64,000 bases of DNA. It comes from Candidatus Electrothrix aestuarii (lineage in GTDB: Bacteria > Desulfobacterota > Desulfobulbia > Desulfobulbales > Desulfobulbaceae). The translations under genes and the position numbers were made by a program. The DNA is taken from assembly GCA_032595685.2 (NCBI GenBank), contig CP159373.1, forward strand, positions 1,261,001-1,325,000. Reading direction: 5' to 3'. Shown here piece after piece: positions 1 to 9,015 of the stretch (the first letter of the stretch is position 1; every line of letters starts with the position of its first letter). The notes beneath the pieces were generated by a model, which was given only the letters and a program-made list of their open reading frames with translations, was not told where the DNA came from and did not search any database.

Positions 1-476
1 GTCCGCCCGATGGTCACCAGATCACGGTATTGCCGGGCCCGCTGCATGAGCAGACTGATGATCTTGTGCAGGTCGCGCTCCACAACCAGCAGGACATTAC
101 GGAGCTCCAGGACCTGGGCCGTGTCCTGAATATCCTGGGTCGTGGCCCCGAAATGGATGAACTGTCCTGCTTCTTCATCACAGACCTTGCGCAGAGCCTC
201 AAGCAGAGGCATCAGGGAATGATTGGTGAGCTGTAAGCCCTGTCGGATGCCATCAAGATCCAGCAGACAGATCCGGGCATTTTGCTGGATATTATCCGCA
301 GCCTCCTGCGGGATGACCCCTAATTCTGCCTGGGCCGAAGCCAAGGCCACCTCCACATCAAGCCAGTGCTGGTAGCGGCGAAGGTCACAAAAAATTCGAC
401 GGGCCTCAAGGGTTGTATAACCGCCGCTGTAAAATCTGGAATCAACAATGTGGCTGTTCGGTGTGCAGGTGTTCAT
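1..476 (-). CDS. Adenylosuccinate lyase-like enzyme (fumarate lyase superfamily), cut by window edge
   Basis: The first ~158 residues of a class-II fumarase/aspartase superfamily enzyme; the rest lies left of the window. The translated start reads MNTCTPNSHIVDSRFYSGGY, and near residues 110-125 it has FIHFGATTQDIQDTA, the H-x-G-x-T-T-Q-D signature that binds substrate in adenylosuccinate lyase and in 3-carboxymuconate cycloisomerase. The last visible residues (DLVTIGR) lead into the usual R-T-H-G/A-Q motif. Adenylosuccinate lyase acts in purine synthesis; the cycloisomerase would be catabolic. The visible part cannot separate the two with certainty. The ATG at 474-476 follows a purine-rich AGAAGAAAG stretch acting as ribosome binding site. 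Confidence 0.72.
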   Translation of the reverse strand, partial: MNTCTPNSHIVDSRFYSGGYTTLEARRIFCDLRRYQHWLDVEVALASAQAELGVIPQEAADNIQQNARICLLDLDGIRQGLQLTNHSLMPLLEALRKVCDEEAGQFIHFGATTQDIQDTAQVLELRNVLLVVERDLHKIISLLMQRARQYRDLVTIGR

Positions 477-528
477 ATCTTTCTTCTTCTCTTCCTTTTC
501 TGTCCCATATTCTATGGTTTATATGGTT

Positions 529-1416
529 TTATTGTATTTCCTTACCAATCCTGTCCCACCTGATGGAACTCCAACGACGAGCTGAAAGGAGGGGTTCTTT
601 AAGATCCCATGACCAGTAAAAGCTCATGGCTTTTCCTTTTATTGTGCTTTCATCAACAAAGCCCCAAAAACGACTATCAAAGCTATTATCCCGGTTGTCT
701 CCAAGGACAAAGACAGCATGCTCAGGCACAGTCACCGGACCAAAATTATCTCTTGGGTCTTCAGAGCGAGGATGTATTGTGTTATCCTTATGTACTGTCG
801 GATAGGCATCTTGAGGAACTCCATCAACAAAAAGCCTTTTATCCCGGAGCTCAACCACATCTCCGGCCACCGCAACTATACGTTTTATGTAGTCTAGCGA
901 AGGATCTCTCGGGTACTCGAAAACAATGATATCGCCTCGCTCCGGTTGACGCTGCTTGTATATAAACCTATTCACCAGGAGATGATCACCGACCAGTAAG
1001 GTCGGAAGCATTGATCCAGCCGGGATCTTGTAGGCCTTGATGAAATGTTCTTTGACCAATGCTCCGGCAAGTGATTGCAAGACAATATTTGCCAGAAAGA
1101 GGTAGAGAAGATAGAAATACCATTTATTAAACTTCCGCATCTCGTAAGAGGCCGAGCTTTTTTTCGCAGCTCTCACAGAATCAAAAAAATAAAAGAGGAA
1201 ATAAACGACACCAGCGACCAGGGCAACCAGTAGACCGAGCCGGTCCGGTCGAATAAAGAGTAGGAACAGGAGCATCGCCAGAAGCAGCCCCCGTCCCAGG
1301 TAGAAGAGTATGCCTCTTTTTAATTCCCCTGCGTAGACATGCCCTAGCCCACAACTCAAAAGTGACAGCAAAGCGGCAACACATGGCTTCCTTGGCTTAT
1401 CCATAGAATTATTCAT
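529..1416 (-). CDS. lepB: Signal peptidase I
   Basis: Membrane-bound leader peptidase that removes Sec and Tat signal peptides on the outer face of the inner membrane. It has 295 residues. The N-terminal ~120 residues hold several hydrophobic segments, more than the usual one or two. The S26 catalytic domain follows: Ser135 in KIPAGSMLPTLLVGD, the general-base Lys178 in DYIKRIVAVAGD, and the conserved GDNRDNSFDSR box near residue 240. The ATG at 1414-1416 is preceded by AAGGA at good spacing. The four or so extra N-terminal membrane segments resemble a TM2 or DUF5683-like module fused to LepB. It is a single gene between divergent neighbours. Confidence 0.95.
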   Translation of the reverse strand: MNNSMDKPRKPCVAALLSLLSCGLGHVYAGELKRGILFYLGRGLLLAMLLFLLFIRPDRLGLLVALVAGVVYFLFYFFDSVRAAKKSSASYEMRKFNKWYFYLLYLFLANIVLQSLAGALVKEHFIKAYKIPAGSMLPTLLVGDHLLVNRFIYKQRQPERGDIIVFEYPRDPSLDYIKRIVAVAGDVVELRDKRLFVDGVPQDAYPTVHKDNTIHPRSEDPRDNFGPVTVPEHAVFVLGDNRDNSFDSRFWGFVDESTIKGKAMSFYWSWDLKEPLLSARRWSSIRWDRIGKEIQ

Positions 1417-1602
1417 AGAAGATTCCTTAAATATAACATGCTGAATTATGAACTTTCCTTCCGGCGAAGGAAACGAAATAGGTATTTTTTACTCACCCAC
1501 AATACTTGAACGTACCTCATGAATTACGCAAATTGCAATCTATTCGTTTGAAAATGTCTCTTTAACTCAGCTCACTAAAACACTCCAGCAGCACGTCTAA
1601 TC

Positions 1603-2811
1603 ATGAAGCAACAAGAAAAAGCACAGCAAAAAGTTCCAACCAGAACATTCGGCAAAACCGGCTTAGAAATGCCTGTGCTCTCCCTCGGCATGATGCGTTC
1701 CAGATATTCTCCCCAGGATATCCCCCTGGAACAGATCCCGGAGCATGGTCAGCAGGATATGTCCAACCTGGTAGACAAAGCCCTTTCTCTGGGCATGAAT
1801 CATATTGAAACGGCGCGCAATTACGGCACCTCAGAACGCCAGCTGGCCGAAATTCTTGACCAGCATGAACGCAGCTCCCTTATCCTCCAAACCAAGGTCA
1901 AGCCAGAGGATGATCCTGAGCTATTTACTGCTCATGTACTCGACTCACTTGATCGCATGGGACAAAAAAAAGTTGATATGCTGGCCCTACATGGCCTGAA
2001 TGATCATCGGAGCCTATGGCAGATATGCAGACCCGGTGGTTGCCTTGCTGCGGCCCGTAAACTTCAGGACCAAGGAAAAGTGGATTGGGTGGGATTCTCA
2101 GGGCATGGCGATGTGGAGATCATCCTCAAAGGCATTGCCCATCAGGAGGACGGCGGGTTTGATTATATGAACCTGCACTGGTACACGGTGTATCAGCGGA
2201 ACAGCCCTGCCCTGGAAGCTGCTGCAGAAAACAATATGGGCGTGTTTATCATCAGCCCTACAGATAAGGGCGGCATGCTGCAAACACCGCCTGCTTGCCT
2301 CAAAGATATCTGCGCTCCCCTTACCCCGATCCAGTTTAATGACCTCTACTGCCTGCAACGCCCTGAAGTGCAGACCATCAGCGTTGGAGCCGCCCAAATC
2401 TCTGATCTTGACGATCATCTCAAGGCCTTGGACTGGCTGAATGATCAGCAAAAAATCCAGGAAATATATCGGTTATGGGAACGACGCATGGAAGAGGCAA
2501 CCGGTCATACCCGACCTGATGCCCTCTGGTCGAGCTTCCCGCCCTGGCAGCAGACACCCGGCTATATCAATATCGGCATGGTCTTATGGCTGTATAATCT
2601 GGCCCGTGGCTGGGACCTTGTGGAGTTTTCCCGGCGGCGCTATAAGATGCTTGGACAGGATATGCCCTGGGTACCGGGGTTAAATGGAACAGCAGCTCGA
2701 AATTACGATCTTACGAATGTTGCGGAGCAGGCAGGAATGCCCGTTGAAAAATTAATCAGGCTGTTGGAAGAGGCGCATGCCTTGCTAGGGAAATCACGCG
2801 AGGAACAATAA
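1603..2811 (+). CDS. Aldo/keto reductase family protein
   Basis: 402-residue member of the aldo/keto reductase superfamily, a TIM-barrel NADPH oxidoreductase. The N-terminus has the family start (TFGKTGLEMPVLSLGMM), then the Asp/Tyr region (HIETARNYGTSERQLAEIL) with the catalytic Tyr, and the Lys-bearing strand LILQTKVKPEDDPE. The catalytic His appears as MLALHGLND. Sequestered-clade members of anaerobes often end in a 4Fe-4S ferredoxin-like Cys cluster. Here the C-terminal ~110 residues have no such Cys motif and instead form a Trp-rich helical tail of unknown role. The substrate cannot be predicted. It stands alone on the plus strand. Confidence 0.85.
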   Translation: MKQQEKAQQKVPTRTFGKTGLEMPVLSLGMMRSRYSPQDIPLEQIPEHGQQDMSNLVDKALSLGMNHIETARNYGTSERQLAEILDQHERSSLILQTKVKPEDDPELFTAHVLDSLDRMGQKKVDMLALHGLNDHRSLWQICRPGGCLAAARKLQDQGKVDWVGFSGHGDVEIILKGIAHQEDGGFDYMNLHWYTVYQRNSPALEAAAENNMGVFIISPTDKGGMLQTPPACLKDICAPLTPIQFNDLYCLQRPEVQTISVGAAQISDLDDHLKALDWLNDQQKIQEIYRLWERRMEEATGHTRPDALWSSFPPWQQTPGYINIGMVLWLYNLARGWDLVEFSRRRYKMLGQDMPWVPGLNGTAARNYDLTNVAEQAGMPVEKLIRLLEEAHALLGKSREEQ

Positions 2812-2830
2812 AAGACAGAAAAACAAAAAG

Positions 2831-3259
2831 CTACACTTTATACTTCTTCAGGGCAGGAAATAAGAGCTTATCCTCTTTGCGTGCATGAGCGATAATTTCA
2901 CTGATAACCTCCTCACTTGCTTGAATGATCTTTTTGACCTGCTCTTTGTCCGGCTGCGGTTCATAGATCGAGATACTCTCCTTAAATCTCTCTAAGGCGG
3001 TAAGTATATTTTTATGATCTTCCAGAAGCTCCGCGATGAAATACCGTTCATATGAAGAGCCTTTTTTCAGGATAGTCGGAAAAAGCTCCTGCTCCTCAAA
3101 CTTGAAATGCTGGACAACATATTCATCTGCAAATCGATACAGACGTGGAAGATAATTCTTCGCATCATTACTGGTAATAACCTTGAGAAATTTTTCAAAG
3201 AAAACTATTGACTCTGCGAGCTTATCGTGCTCGTGAGCCTCCCTTGTCAATTTATCCAT
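2831..3259 (-). CDS. Hemerythrin domain protein
   Basis: 142-residue single-domain hemerythrin/HHE protein. Four-helix-bundle iron ligands are visible in order: the N-terminal EAHEHDKLAE, VQHFKFEEQELFP (H-x3-E), LLEDHKNIL, and IAHARKEDKLLFP (H-x4-D). Proteins of this type bind O2 or NO at a di-iron centre and serve in oxygen sensing or scavenging and in iron-sulfur repair in anaerobes. It lies convergent with and 19 bp from the aldo/keto reductase gene, so the two may share a terminator region. The ATG at 3257-3259 has AAGAGAG upstream. Confidence 0.9.
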   Translation of the reverse strand: MDKLTREAHEHDKLAESIVFFEKFLKVITSNDAKNYLPRLYRFADEYVVQHFKFEEQELFPTILKKGSSYERYFIAELLEDHKNILTALERFKESISIYEPQPDKEQVKKIIQASEEVISEIIAHARKEDKLLFPALKKYKV

Positions 3260-3427
3260 ACAACTCTCTTTGTTCGATGGGTATCAAAGTGTGTTCAACA
3301 AATGCTACCGGAGAGACAAGAATGCCTCTGATTATTTATTATAAATTAAACATTTTGCAGGAAAAAGCAAACCCTTATCTTGCCTAACAAGGCCAAGTTG
3401 TCGAAAAAATCACTTCTCCCGACACCA

Positions 3428-6400
3428 TCAAAATCCTGGCATAATTTCCAACTGCTCAAGCAACTGCACAAGAGGGTCCAAGGCCTTCTCTGGATCTGCC
3501 GAGTAGCGACTGGCCCTCATCCTGAAGACCTGCCAACCGCATCTTTCCAGTTTTTCCTGATGTTCCAGATCAATTGCATATTGTTCTGGTCCCTGCCATT
3601 GATCACCATCACAGATAAGGGCCAGCTGAGCTTGTGGTCCTTGGATCACCAAGTCGATATTTCTCCCGGCAAAGGGGTATTGCGGAACGACTCTATAGCC
3701 CATTCCACTCAGATGCTGGGCTAAATCCACCTCCAACCAGGTCTGAAATGGAGCTGGCGGCTGCTCCACCACTCTGTTCGTTCCTTGCGCTACCGCATAT
3801 ATCTCTTCCAGTTCTCCGGGCTCTATATTAACTCGCTGCTGAACCGACTGATGAAAATGCTTGAGCAGTTTGCTTCGCAGGCATTCAGGGCGAAGGTGCC
3901 TCTCCTGAACCGAGTGAAAGAGCCACATCTGCTCACAGGCCCGGCTGGCAGCCACATTAAACTTCTGCTGCTCTGCGGTCTTGGTCAGCGCTCTGATCTT
4001 CTGTTCAGGAGCAACCACCATGCTCAAAAAGATAACATCCCGCTCTCTCCCCTGAAAACTGGAGGAATTGCCGCAGATCAATTTTCTTCGCCCCATTTCC
4101 TCAACACCAAGGGCCCTGATCAGGAGCTCTTCAATCAGGTAAGCCTGAGCTGTCCCTTGCAGAACAATAACCCCCATCGTTTTTCCCTGATAGCGCTTAT
4201 CCTGACAGCATTGGACAACCGTGGCCACCAGAGCCTCAGCCTCCTGCTGATTAACAATCCGTTGCCCCTGCCCTTCTCGCGTCCCATCCTTGACAAAAAC
4301 ATCCCGTAAAGGAGTAAGCCGGTTCGGCAGCGACTGACGAAGTGGAATCAGGGGGTCATCCTGATAAAAATGGGTATTACTGAAGGCTATGATTTCTGGC
4401 ATACAGCGAAAATGCTCCTGCAACACAACTCTGTTGCTAAAACGCAGGAGACCGTGATCAAAGAGACTGGAGTCCACATCAAAAGAATCCGCATGCGAAA
4501 AATCAAAGAGGTATGTCTGCATATGCTGCTGCACATGCTCACGGTTCACGCCTACAGCCTCGGGGCTGATCTGCTTATCATCACCCGCAGCAAGGATTTG
4601 CTTCCCAAGGTAGAGCAGGGGCAAGGCCTCGGGACCGCATTGTGAGGCCTCATCAATAATCACGACATCAAAAAAGCCCGGTTCTGCCGGTACGGTTTCA
4701 TACACCCGATGCAGCGGCATAATCCAGACCGGAAGAGCTGCTCGGCAGGCCGTCAGATGGCGGCGAGCATTTTCTTTATGGGCCTGGGCGTGCTTTCCTG
4801 TTCCTTTGCCGAATTTCTTCATGGCCTGCTGCCAGGCAATCATGTGCATATGCTGCTGATGGCCTAACCCCTGAAAAAAATGCTTCCAGGCCCGAACCGC
4901 TGTTAACGCGGAAAGCTCCTCCCGAATTTCCTGGGCAAGGCGCTGGCTATGACGATGATGACTTTCCAGGTCACTGGCAAGGAAGGTCGCCAACCAATCC
5001 TTTGCCTGGGTCCAGGCCCAAGCCTGCTCCATCTGTCCCAGGCGATCAGCCCACTCTATTCTCTGCTGACAACTTCTCAGTTGCGCAGTCAATTGCGGGG
5101 CGCTATCTGCCAGTTCATCCAGCAAACGATTTTTCTCAGCAAGTTCGTCCTGTCTGATCTTAAGCTCTTCAACCTCTCCAAAGAGCTGCTGATAGGTTGC
5201 AATATCTCTCTTTTGCAGACTTTTTATAATCAGCTTGGTGATGGGATGGGCATTGCTCCGTTGGGCAAAAACAGCAAGGCTCTTCTGGGCATGGCTTATG
5301 GAAGAACCAAGCCAAAGAAAATCAAGACGGGCAAAAACAGCCTGGCAATCTTCCAAGAGATTTTGCACTGCAACAGGATCTGACCAGTCAGGCATGTCCA
5401 GGCCACTAAACAAAGCCATCCGCTCTTCCAGAGACTTTCTTCGTGCATGGAGAGCGAGAACCTGTTGCAAGGTTTTCAGCAACTCCTCAAGTTCGGCAAA
5501 CTGTAAGGAAAAATGACCAGTGCACCGCTCTGCCCGGTCCTCCCAAAGATGCCAGACATAATATAATTTCCGATCAACCAGGAGATAATCCACCAACTTC
5601 CACAGAGCATCCACTGTATTACAGGGCTGACCATCCACCCTGATCTTACTGAGCAAGGCTCCATGCTTGCGCACTATCTCTGGTTTAAAAATCCATTTTC
5701 CGGCTCGGCCACCTTCCTTGAAATGCTTTTTCAAGGTCATGGCATCCTGCAAAAGCTTTTTTCGATCAATCTCCCAGGAAATATCCACTTCCAGAGTATC
5801 AACCTGTTCAATACGTTTGGGAAGGCCTTGCAGGGTCTTTTGTGAAATCTGCAAGAGGTTCTCCCAGACCCCGCTCCGCCCAGAGAGCACATCACTAACC
5901 GCTAGCTTCAACCAGGACATGGGGCGTCGTCGCAATTCCCGTACCGTCTCAGTAAAATCAGCAAGCTGGTCCCGGAAGGACTCAAGCACTTTCCGATCTG
6001 CTTTGCCCACCTGGAAAAGTATTTTGCCCGGTCCGCTTTGGATACGTTGTTTTCCCTGATCCGCAGCCTCACGGGCCTGTTCCTCTTTTTCAAAGGCCTC
6101 CTGGACCTTATGGACAGGAAAGTTTTTCTCAAGCTGTGGCAGATCTTTTCCTGCCAGTTTTTTCTCTTCCTGCTCGTCACTTGTCCGTAGATATCTGCGG
6201 AGAAAAAGGAGCTGCTGGGTCGACCAGGGAAAAGGATTCTCCTGCGAGATGCTGTCTGTAAACCATGATAAATCCGGTTCCTCCTCGCGTAGCTGTGCCG
6301 CAATCTGGGCCGCAGTTCCGACATAGCGTCCTTCACAGATCCTGTGCTGTCGGGTCTCCTGTTCACGGAGTTCCAGAATCTTTTGTTCAGTCTCCTGCCG

Positions 6401-7864
6401 TGCCTGCTGTTTCAGGAGAATACGCTGTTCCAGCTCCTGAATCTTTTCATCCCCGGCTACTTGCCCGACTTTTTCCTCGGCCAGGATATTCTTGACCCTG
6501 CGCTCCAGATCTTCCTGCTCTTTCTTTCCCTGCTCAGCTGCGTTAAAACATAAAGGACGAATATGCTCCGGGAGTAAATCATGCAGGACCTGAAGTGCCC
6601 TGGCGGTCTGAGCTGTCACCAAAACCCGCTTTCCTTGCGCAAGTAGATGGCAGATAAGATTAGCAATGGTATGTGATTTTCCGGTTCCAGGTGGCCCCTG
6701 CACAAGAACACCTTTCTTTTCCTTCAGTTTTTCGGCTATCCGGCGCTGTTCCTGATTGGAAGGAAGGGGGAAAAATAATCTCTCCTCTGAAGACTCCTGC
6801 GCTCCGTGCTCCGGTTCCTCCAATATTCCACCGCGTGAATTTTCAAAAATTTCCTCAGGTAAAATTTCACAAAGATGAAGAAATTCCTCCGGAATTGAGC
6901 TGCTGGAAATACAGAGATCTAAAATTTTCTCAAGAATATGCTCCAAAGGACGCATGGAGCGTTTTCTCATAATCAGAGCCGGGGCATAGGTAATGCTTGG
7001 CAACCCTGCCTGTGAAGTGGGGGAATCCCCGGATAAGGCCTGGCCAAGAGTGTCAAGGACTGCATCAAGCGCCTGCTTCTTGCGGAGGTTACCTTCCAGG
7101 GCCTGGTTACACTCCTGAATAATCCTCTGGGCGTCTGCTGGTTGCTCGTCCAGAGAAAGCATATCCAGCTCAACCCTCGGGTTCTGCGAGGTCTGATAAA
7201 CACACAGCTTTTTTGCGGTGGGATCAAAGGAAATCGTGGCCTCAACAACGATCAGGTGACGTTGAACGATTTCCTCACTGGGGGTTTCCCAGGTCAATAG
7301 GCCAAAACAGAGCAGAAGCTCATATTGTTCTCCAAGCTTTTGCTGCTCCTGGTAGAGACGAAACAGATCAGTAGAGATTTTCTCATGAAAAAGGACCTGA
7401 CGGCACTGCTCCCGCCAAGGCTTCCATTGCTGCTCAATATAGTCCTGCCATTGCTGTTCTTTCCGAGCAAAGGTATCAGGATAGAGGGCCTCCTCTCCCC
7501 CGCTCTTGCCCGCAGCAGAGACCCTGTGCAAAAACTCCGCCGGGAGACGAAGCTCCGGGATGACATCAAGGTTTTCCAGTGCCTCCGAGTCAACCCACGT
7601 ACGGCATCGTTCCGGTGGCAATGGCAGGGGCGGTTTTTCCGTCCTTTTGACCTCAATCCAAAGTGCATCGTCTGTCTGATCCTGTTCCGCACGAACCACA
7701 CCAGAGTCCAGGGGTAACCAAAACACCTGGCGGTACTGTTCCAGACTGCGAACAGTTTTTGCACTCATTTTCGAGAGAGCACGAAGGTACCGAACAAAAC
7801 GGACAAACTTCTCTGCGCTATTCTGCGTTAAATCACTCATTCTCAAACAAACCGGGAGTTCCAC
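3428..7864 (-). CDS. Giant SF1 (UPF1/DNA2-like) helicase fused to a PD-(D/E)XK nuclease domain
   Basis: A 1478-residue protein. Helicase motifs run in order: motif I GPPGTGKSHTIANLICHL near residue 390, motif II VVIIDEASQCGPEALPL near 1060, a GDDKQISPE motif III, QEHFRC (IV), SSSFQGRERDVIFLS (V) and FNVAASRACEQMW (VI). Between motifs I and II is a ~600-residue coiled-coil-rich insert. The last ~100 residues (DLAQHLSGMGYRV, NIDLVIQ, LICDGDQW, CGWQVFRMRASR) fit the Vsr/DUF559 (MTES_1575) endonuclease fold usually found at the end of such helicases. The start is ambiguous: GTG at 7862-7864 or ATG at 7838-7840, and neither has a strong ribosome binding site. Large helicase-nuclease fusions of this build are often antiphage or plasmid defence proteins; that role is inferred. 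Confidence 0.88.
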   Translation of the reverse strand: MELPVCLRMSDLTQNSAEKFVRFVRYLRALSKMSAKTVRSLEQYRQVFWLPLDSGVVRAEQDQTDDALWIEVKRTEKPPLPLPPERCRTWVDSEALENLDVIPELRLPAEFLHRVSAAGKSGGEEALYPDTFARKEQQWQDYIEQQWKPWREQCRQVLFHEKISTDLFRLYQEQQKLGEQYELLLCFGLLTWETPSEEIVQRHLIVVEATISFDPTAKKLCVYQTSQNPRVELDMLSLDEQPADAQRIIQECNQALEGNLRKKQALDAVLDTLGQALSGDSPTSQAGLPSITYAPALIMRKRSMRPLEHILEKILDLCISSSSIPEEFLHLCEILPEEIFENSRGGILEEPEHGAQESSEERLFFPLPSNQEQRRIAEKLKEKKGVLVQGPPGTGKSHTIANLICHLLAQGKRVLVTAQTARALQVLHDLLPEHIRPLCFNAAEQGKKEQEDLERRVKNILAEEKVGQVAGDEKIQELEQRILLKQQARQETEQKILELREQETRQHRICEGRYVGTAAQIAAQLREEEPDLSWFTDSISQENPFPWSTQQLLFLRRYLRTSDEQEEKKLAGKDLPQLEKNFPVHKVQEAFEKEEQAREAADQGKQRIQSGPGKILFQVGKADRKVLESFRDQLADFTETVRELRRRPMSWLKLAVSDVLSGRSGVWENLLQISQKTLQGLPKRIEQVDTLEVDISWEIDRKKLLQDAMTLKKHFKEGGRAGKWIFKPEIVRKHGALLSKIRVDGQPCNTVDALWKLVDYLLVDRKLYYVWHLWEDRAERCTGHFSLQFAELEELLKTLQQVLALHARRKSLEERMALFSGLDMPDWSDPVAVQNLLEDCQAVFARLDFLWLGSSISHAQKSLAVFAQRSNAHPITKLIIKSLQKRDIATYQQLFGEVEELKIRQDELAEKNRLLDELADSAPQLTAQLRSCQQRIEWADRLGQMEQAWAWTQAKDWLATFLASDLESHHRHSQRLAQEIREELSALTAVRAWKHFFQGLGHQQHMHMIAWQQAMKKFGKGTGKHAQAHKENARRHLTACRAALPVWIMPLHRVYETVPAEPGFFDVVIIDEASQCGPEALPLLYLGKQILAAGDDKQISPEAVGVNREHVQQHMQTYLFDFSHADSFDVDSSLFDHGLLRFSNRVVLQEHFRCMPEIIAFSNTHFYQDDPLIPLRQSLPNRLTPLRDVFVKDGTREGQGQRIVNQQEAEALVATVVQCCQDKRYQGKTMGVIVLQGTAQAYLIEELLIRALGVEEMGRRKLICGNSSSFQGRERDVIFLSMVVAPEQKIRALTKTAEQQKFNVAASRACEQMWLFHSVQERHLRPECLRSKLLKHFHQSVQQRVNIEPGELEEIYAVAQGTNRVVEQPPAPFQTWLEVDLAQHLSGMGYRVVPQYPFAGRNIDLVIQGPQAQLALICDGDQWQGPEQYAIDLEHQEKLERCGWQVFRMRASRYSADPEKALDPLVQLLEQLEIMPGF

Positions 7865-8000
7865 CCAGAGGAGGCCAGCCTCCTCAATACGTATCAGACC
7901 GGAGGGAACCCCAGTCCGGCTTTACAGTCATCGCGCCGGAATCGAATCAGGCCCTGATTTCTCATACCACTCAGATACGACAAGCAGGACCTGCTCCTCC

Positions 8001-8315
8001 TCAGGAGGACTTCTCTTTTATCTCTTTCAAAATAGTCAAGCCCAGTTTAAACTGCGGCATTTCCTCCCGCTTCACCATTTCATAGAAATCACAACTTTTG
8101 CAATCACCAAACTTCTTCGCATAATCCCCCTGCAGCTCTCCCCGACAGAGAGAGCCTGTTATGGCCCAGCAACAACGTCCGCCCTTTTCGCCACCATGAA
8201 TTCCCTCTGCCCTTCCTTCTTCAGCAACAGGACATACTCCAAGTTCAGCAACCTTATCGCCTCCTGGCTCACGTCCACATTTTTTTACTTCCCAGCAGTT
8301 TAATTTTTTTTTCAT
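8001..8315 (-). CDS. Two-CW domain, Cys-rich small protein
   Basis: 104 residues with the paired LNCWEVKKCGREPGG and CCWAITGSLCRGE segments followed by CKSCDFY, the pattern of the two-CW domain family found in deltaproteobacteria and other anaerobes. Ten cysteines suggest metal or iron-sulfur binding. No function is established. The ATG at 8313-8315 opens with an unusual run of Lys codons (MKKKLNCWE). It lies 137 bp downstream of the helicase-nuclease start and on the same strand. Confidence 0.8.
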   Translation of the reverse strand: MKKKLNCWEVKKCGREPGGDKVAELGVCPVAEEGRAEGIHGGEKGGRCCWAITGSLCRGELQGDYAKKFGDCKSCDFYEMVKREEMPQFKLGLTILKEIKEKSS

Positions 8316-8553
8316 ATTTCTGCCCTCACGGTATATGATTCAACCGGTTGTTCACCGGGTATTGCTCTTCAAAAGCCTCTATTTATAGTTAACACGGATT
8401 ATTATTAGGGGGCAAGAGAGAGCTGAACAAAATAGCGCATTTCGCCTTGACAAAACAGGGTTGGTTCTGTAGAGGAAGCAGAGCAAGACACTCTACCAGT
8501 CTCTTCATATTACGATACAACCATTTAAACTCACTGCTCAAAAGGAATTTCCA

Positions 8554-9015
8554 GTGCCAACTGACACGCCGAAAAAAAATGGCATAGCACGTTTCAAACC
8601 AGATGTCGACAAATCTGTGCATCTTTTTGCTGCCCCTTTCATTTGGACCTCTGTGGGCATCATGCTCATGGTGCGCGGTTTTTCCTGGCTTGGCCTGCAT
8701 CCGGCCTGCTGGATGCTCCTGATCGCTGTCTCTCTGGGCACGTTCAAGTCCCTGACCGTCCTGGATCGTTCTGCCAAAAAGATTCTGAGCCGCATTCTAA
8801 CCCTAAACGAAAAGAGCTGCATCGGTGCTGTCTATCCCTGGAAAACCTGGCTCTTTGTTATCCTGATGATGGCCACCGGCATTGCCTTACGCAGCATGAC
8901 CGAACCTGGTCTGTTCCTGGGCACGATCTATGTTGCTGTGGGCTGGGGGCTCCTATTGTCAAGCCGCCACGGCTGGCGCCACTGGTTGCGGCGGATGCGG
9001 AAAAAAAAACATTGA
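8554..9015 (+). CDS. Small multi-pass membrane protein, unknown function
   Basis: 153 residues, about four hydrophobic segments (near 25-45, 48-65, 95-112 and 118-135) and a strongly basic C-terminus (HGWRHWLRRMRKKKH). I do not recognise a family. Its stop codon at 9013-9015 overlaps the TTG that I take as the alr start, so the two genes are probably co-transcribed and translationally coupled. The basic tail probably stays in the cytoplasm. Confidence 0.7.
   Translation: MPTDTPKKNGIARFKPDVDKSVHLFAAPFIWTSVGIMLMVRGFSWLGLHPACWMLLIAVSLGTFKSLTVLDRSAKKILSRILTLNEKSCIGAVYPWKTWLFVILMMATGIALRSMTEPGLFLGTIYVAVGWGLLLSSRHGWRHWLRRMRKKKH

Noticed and set aside
8643-9011. Upstream extension of the alanine racemase frame
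   Set aside because: It lies over the membrane-protein gene in another frame, and the racemase family start fits the TTG at 9012.
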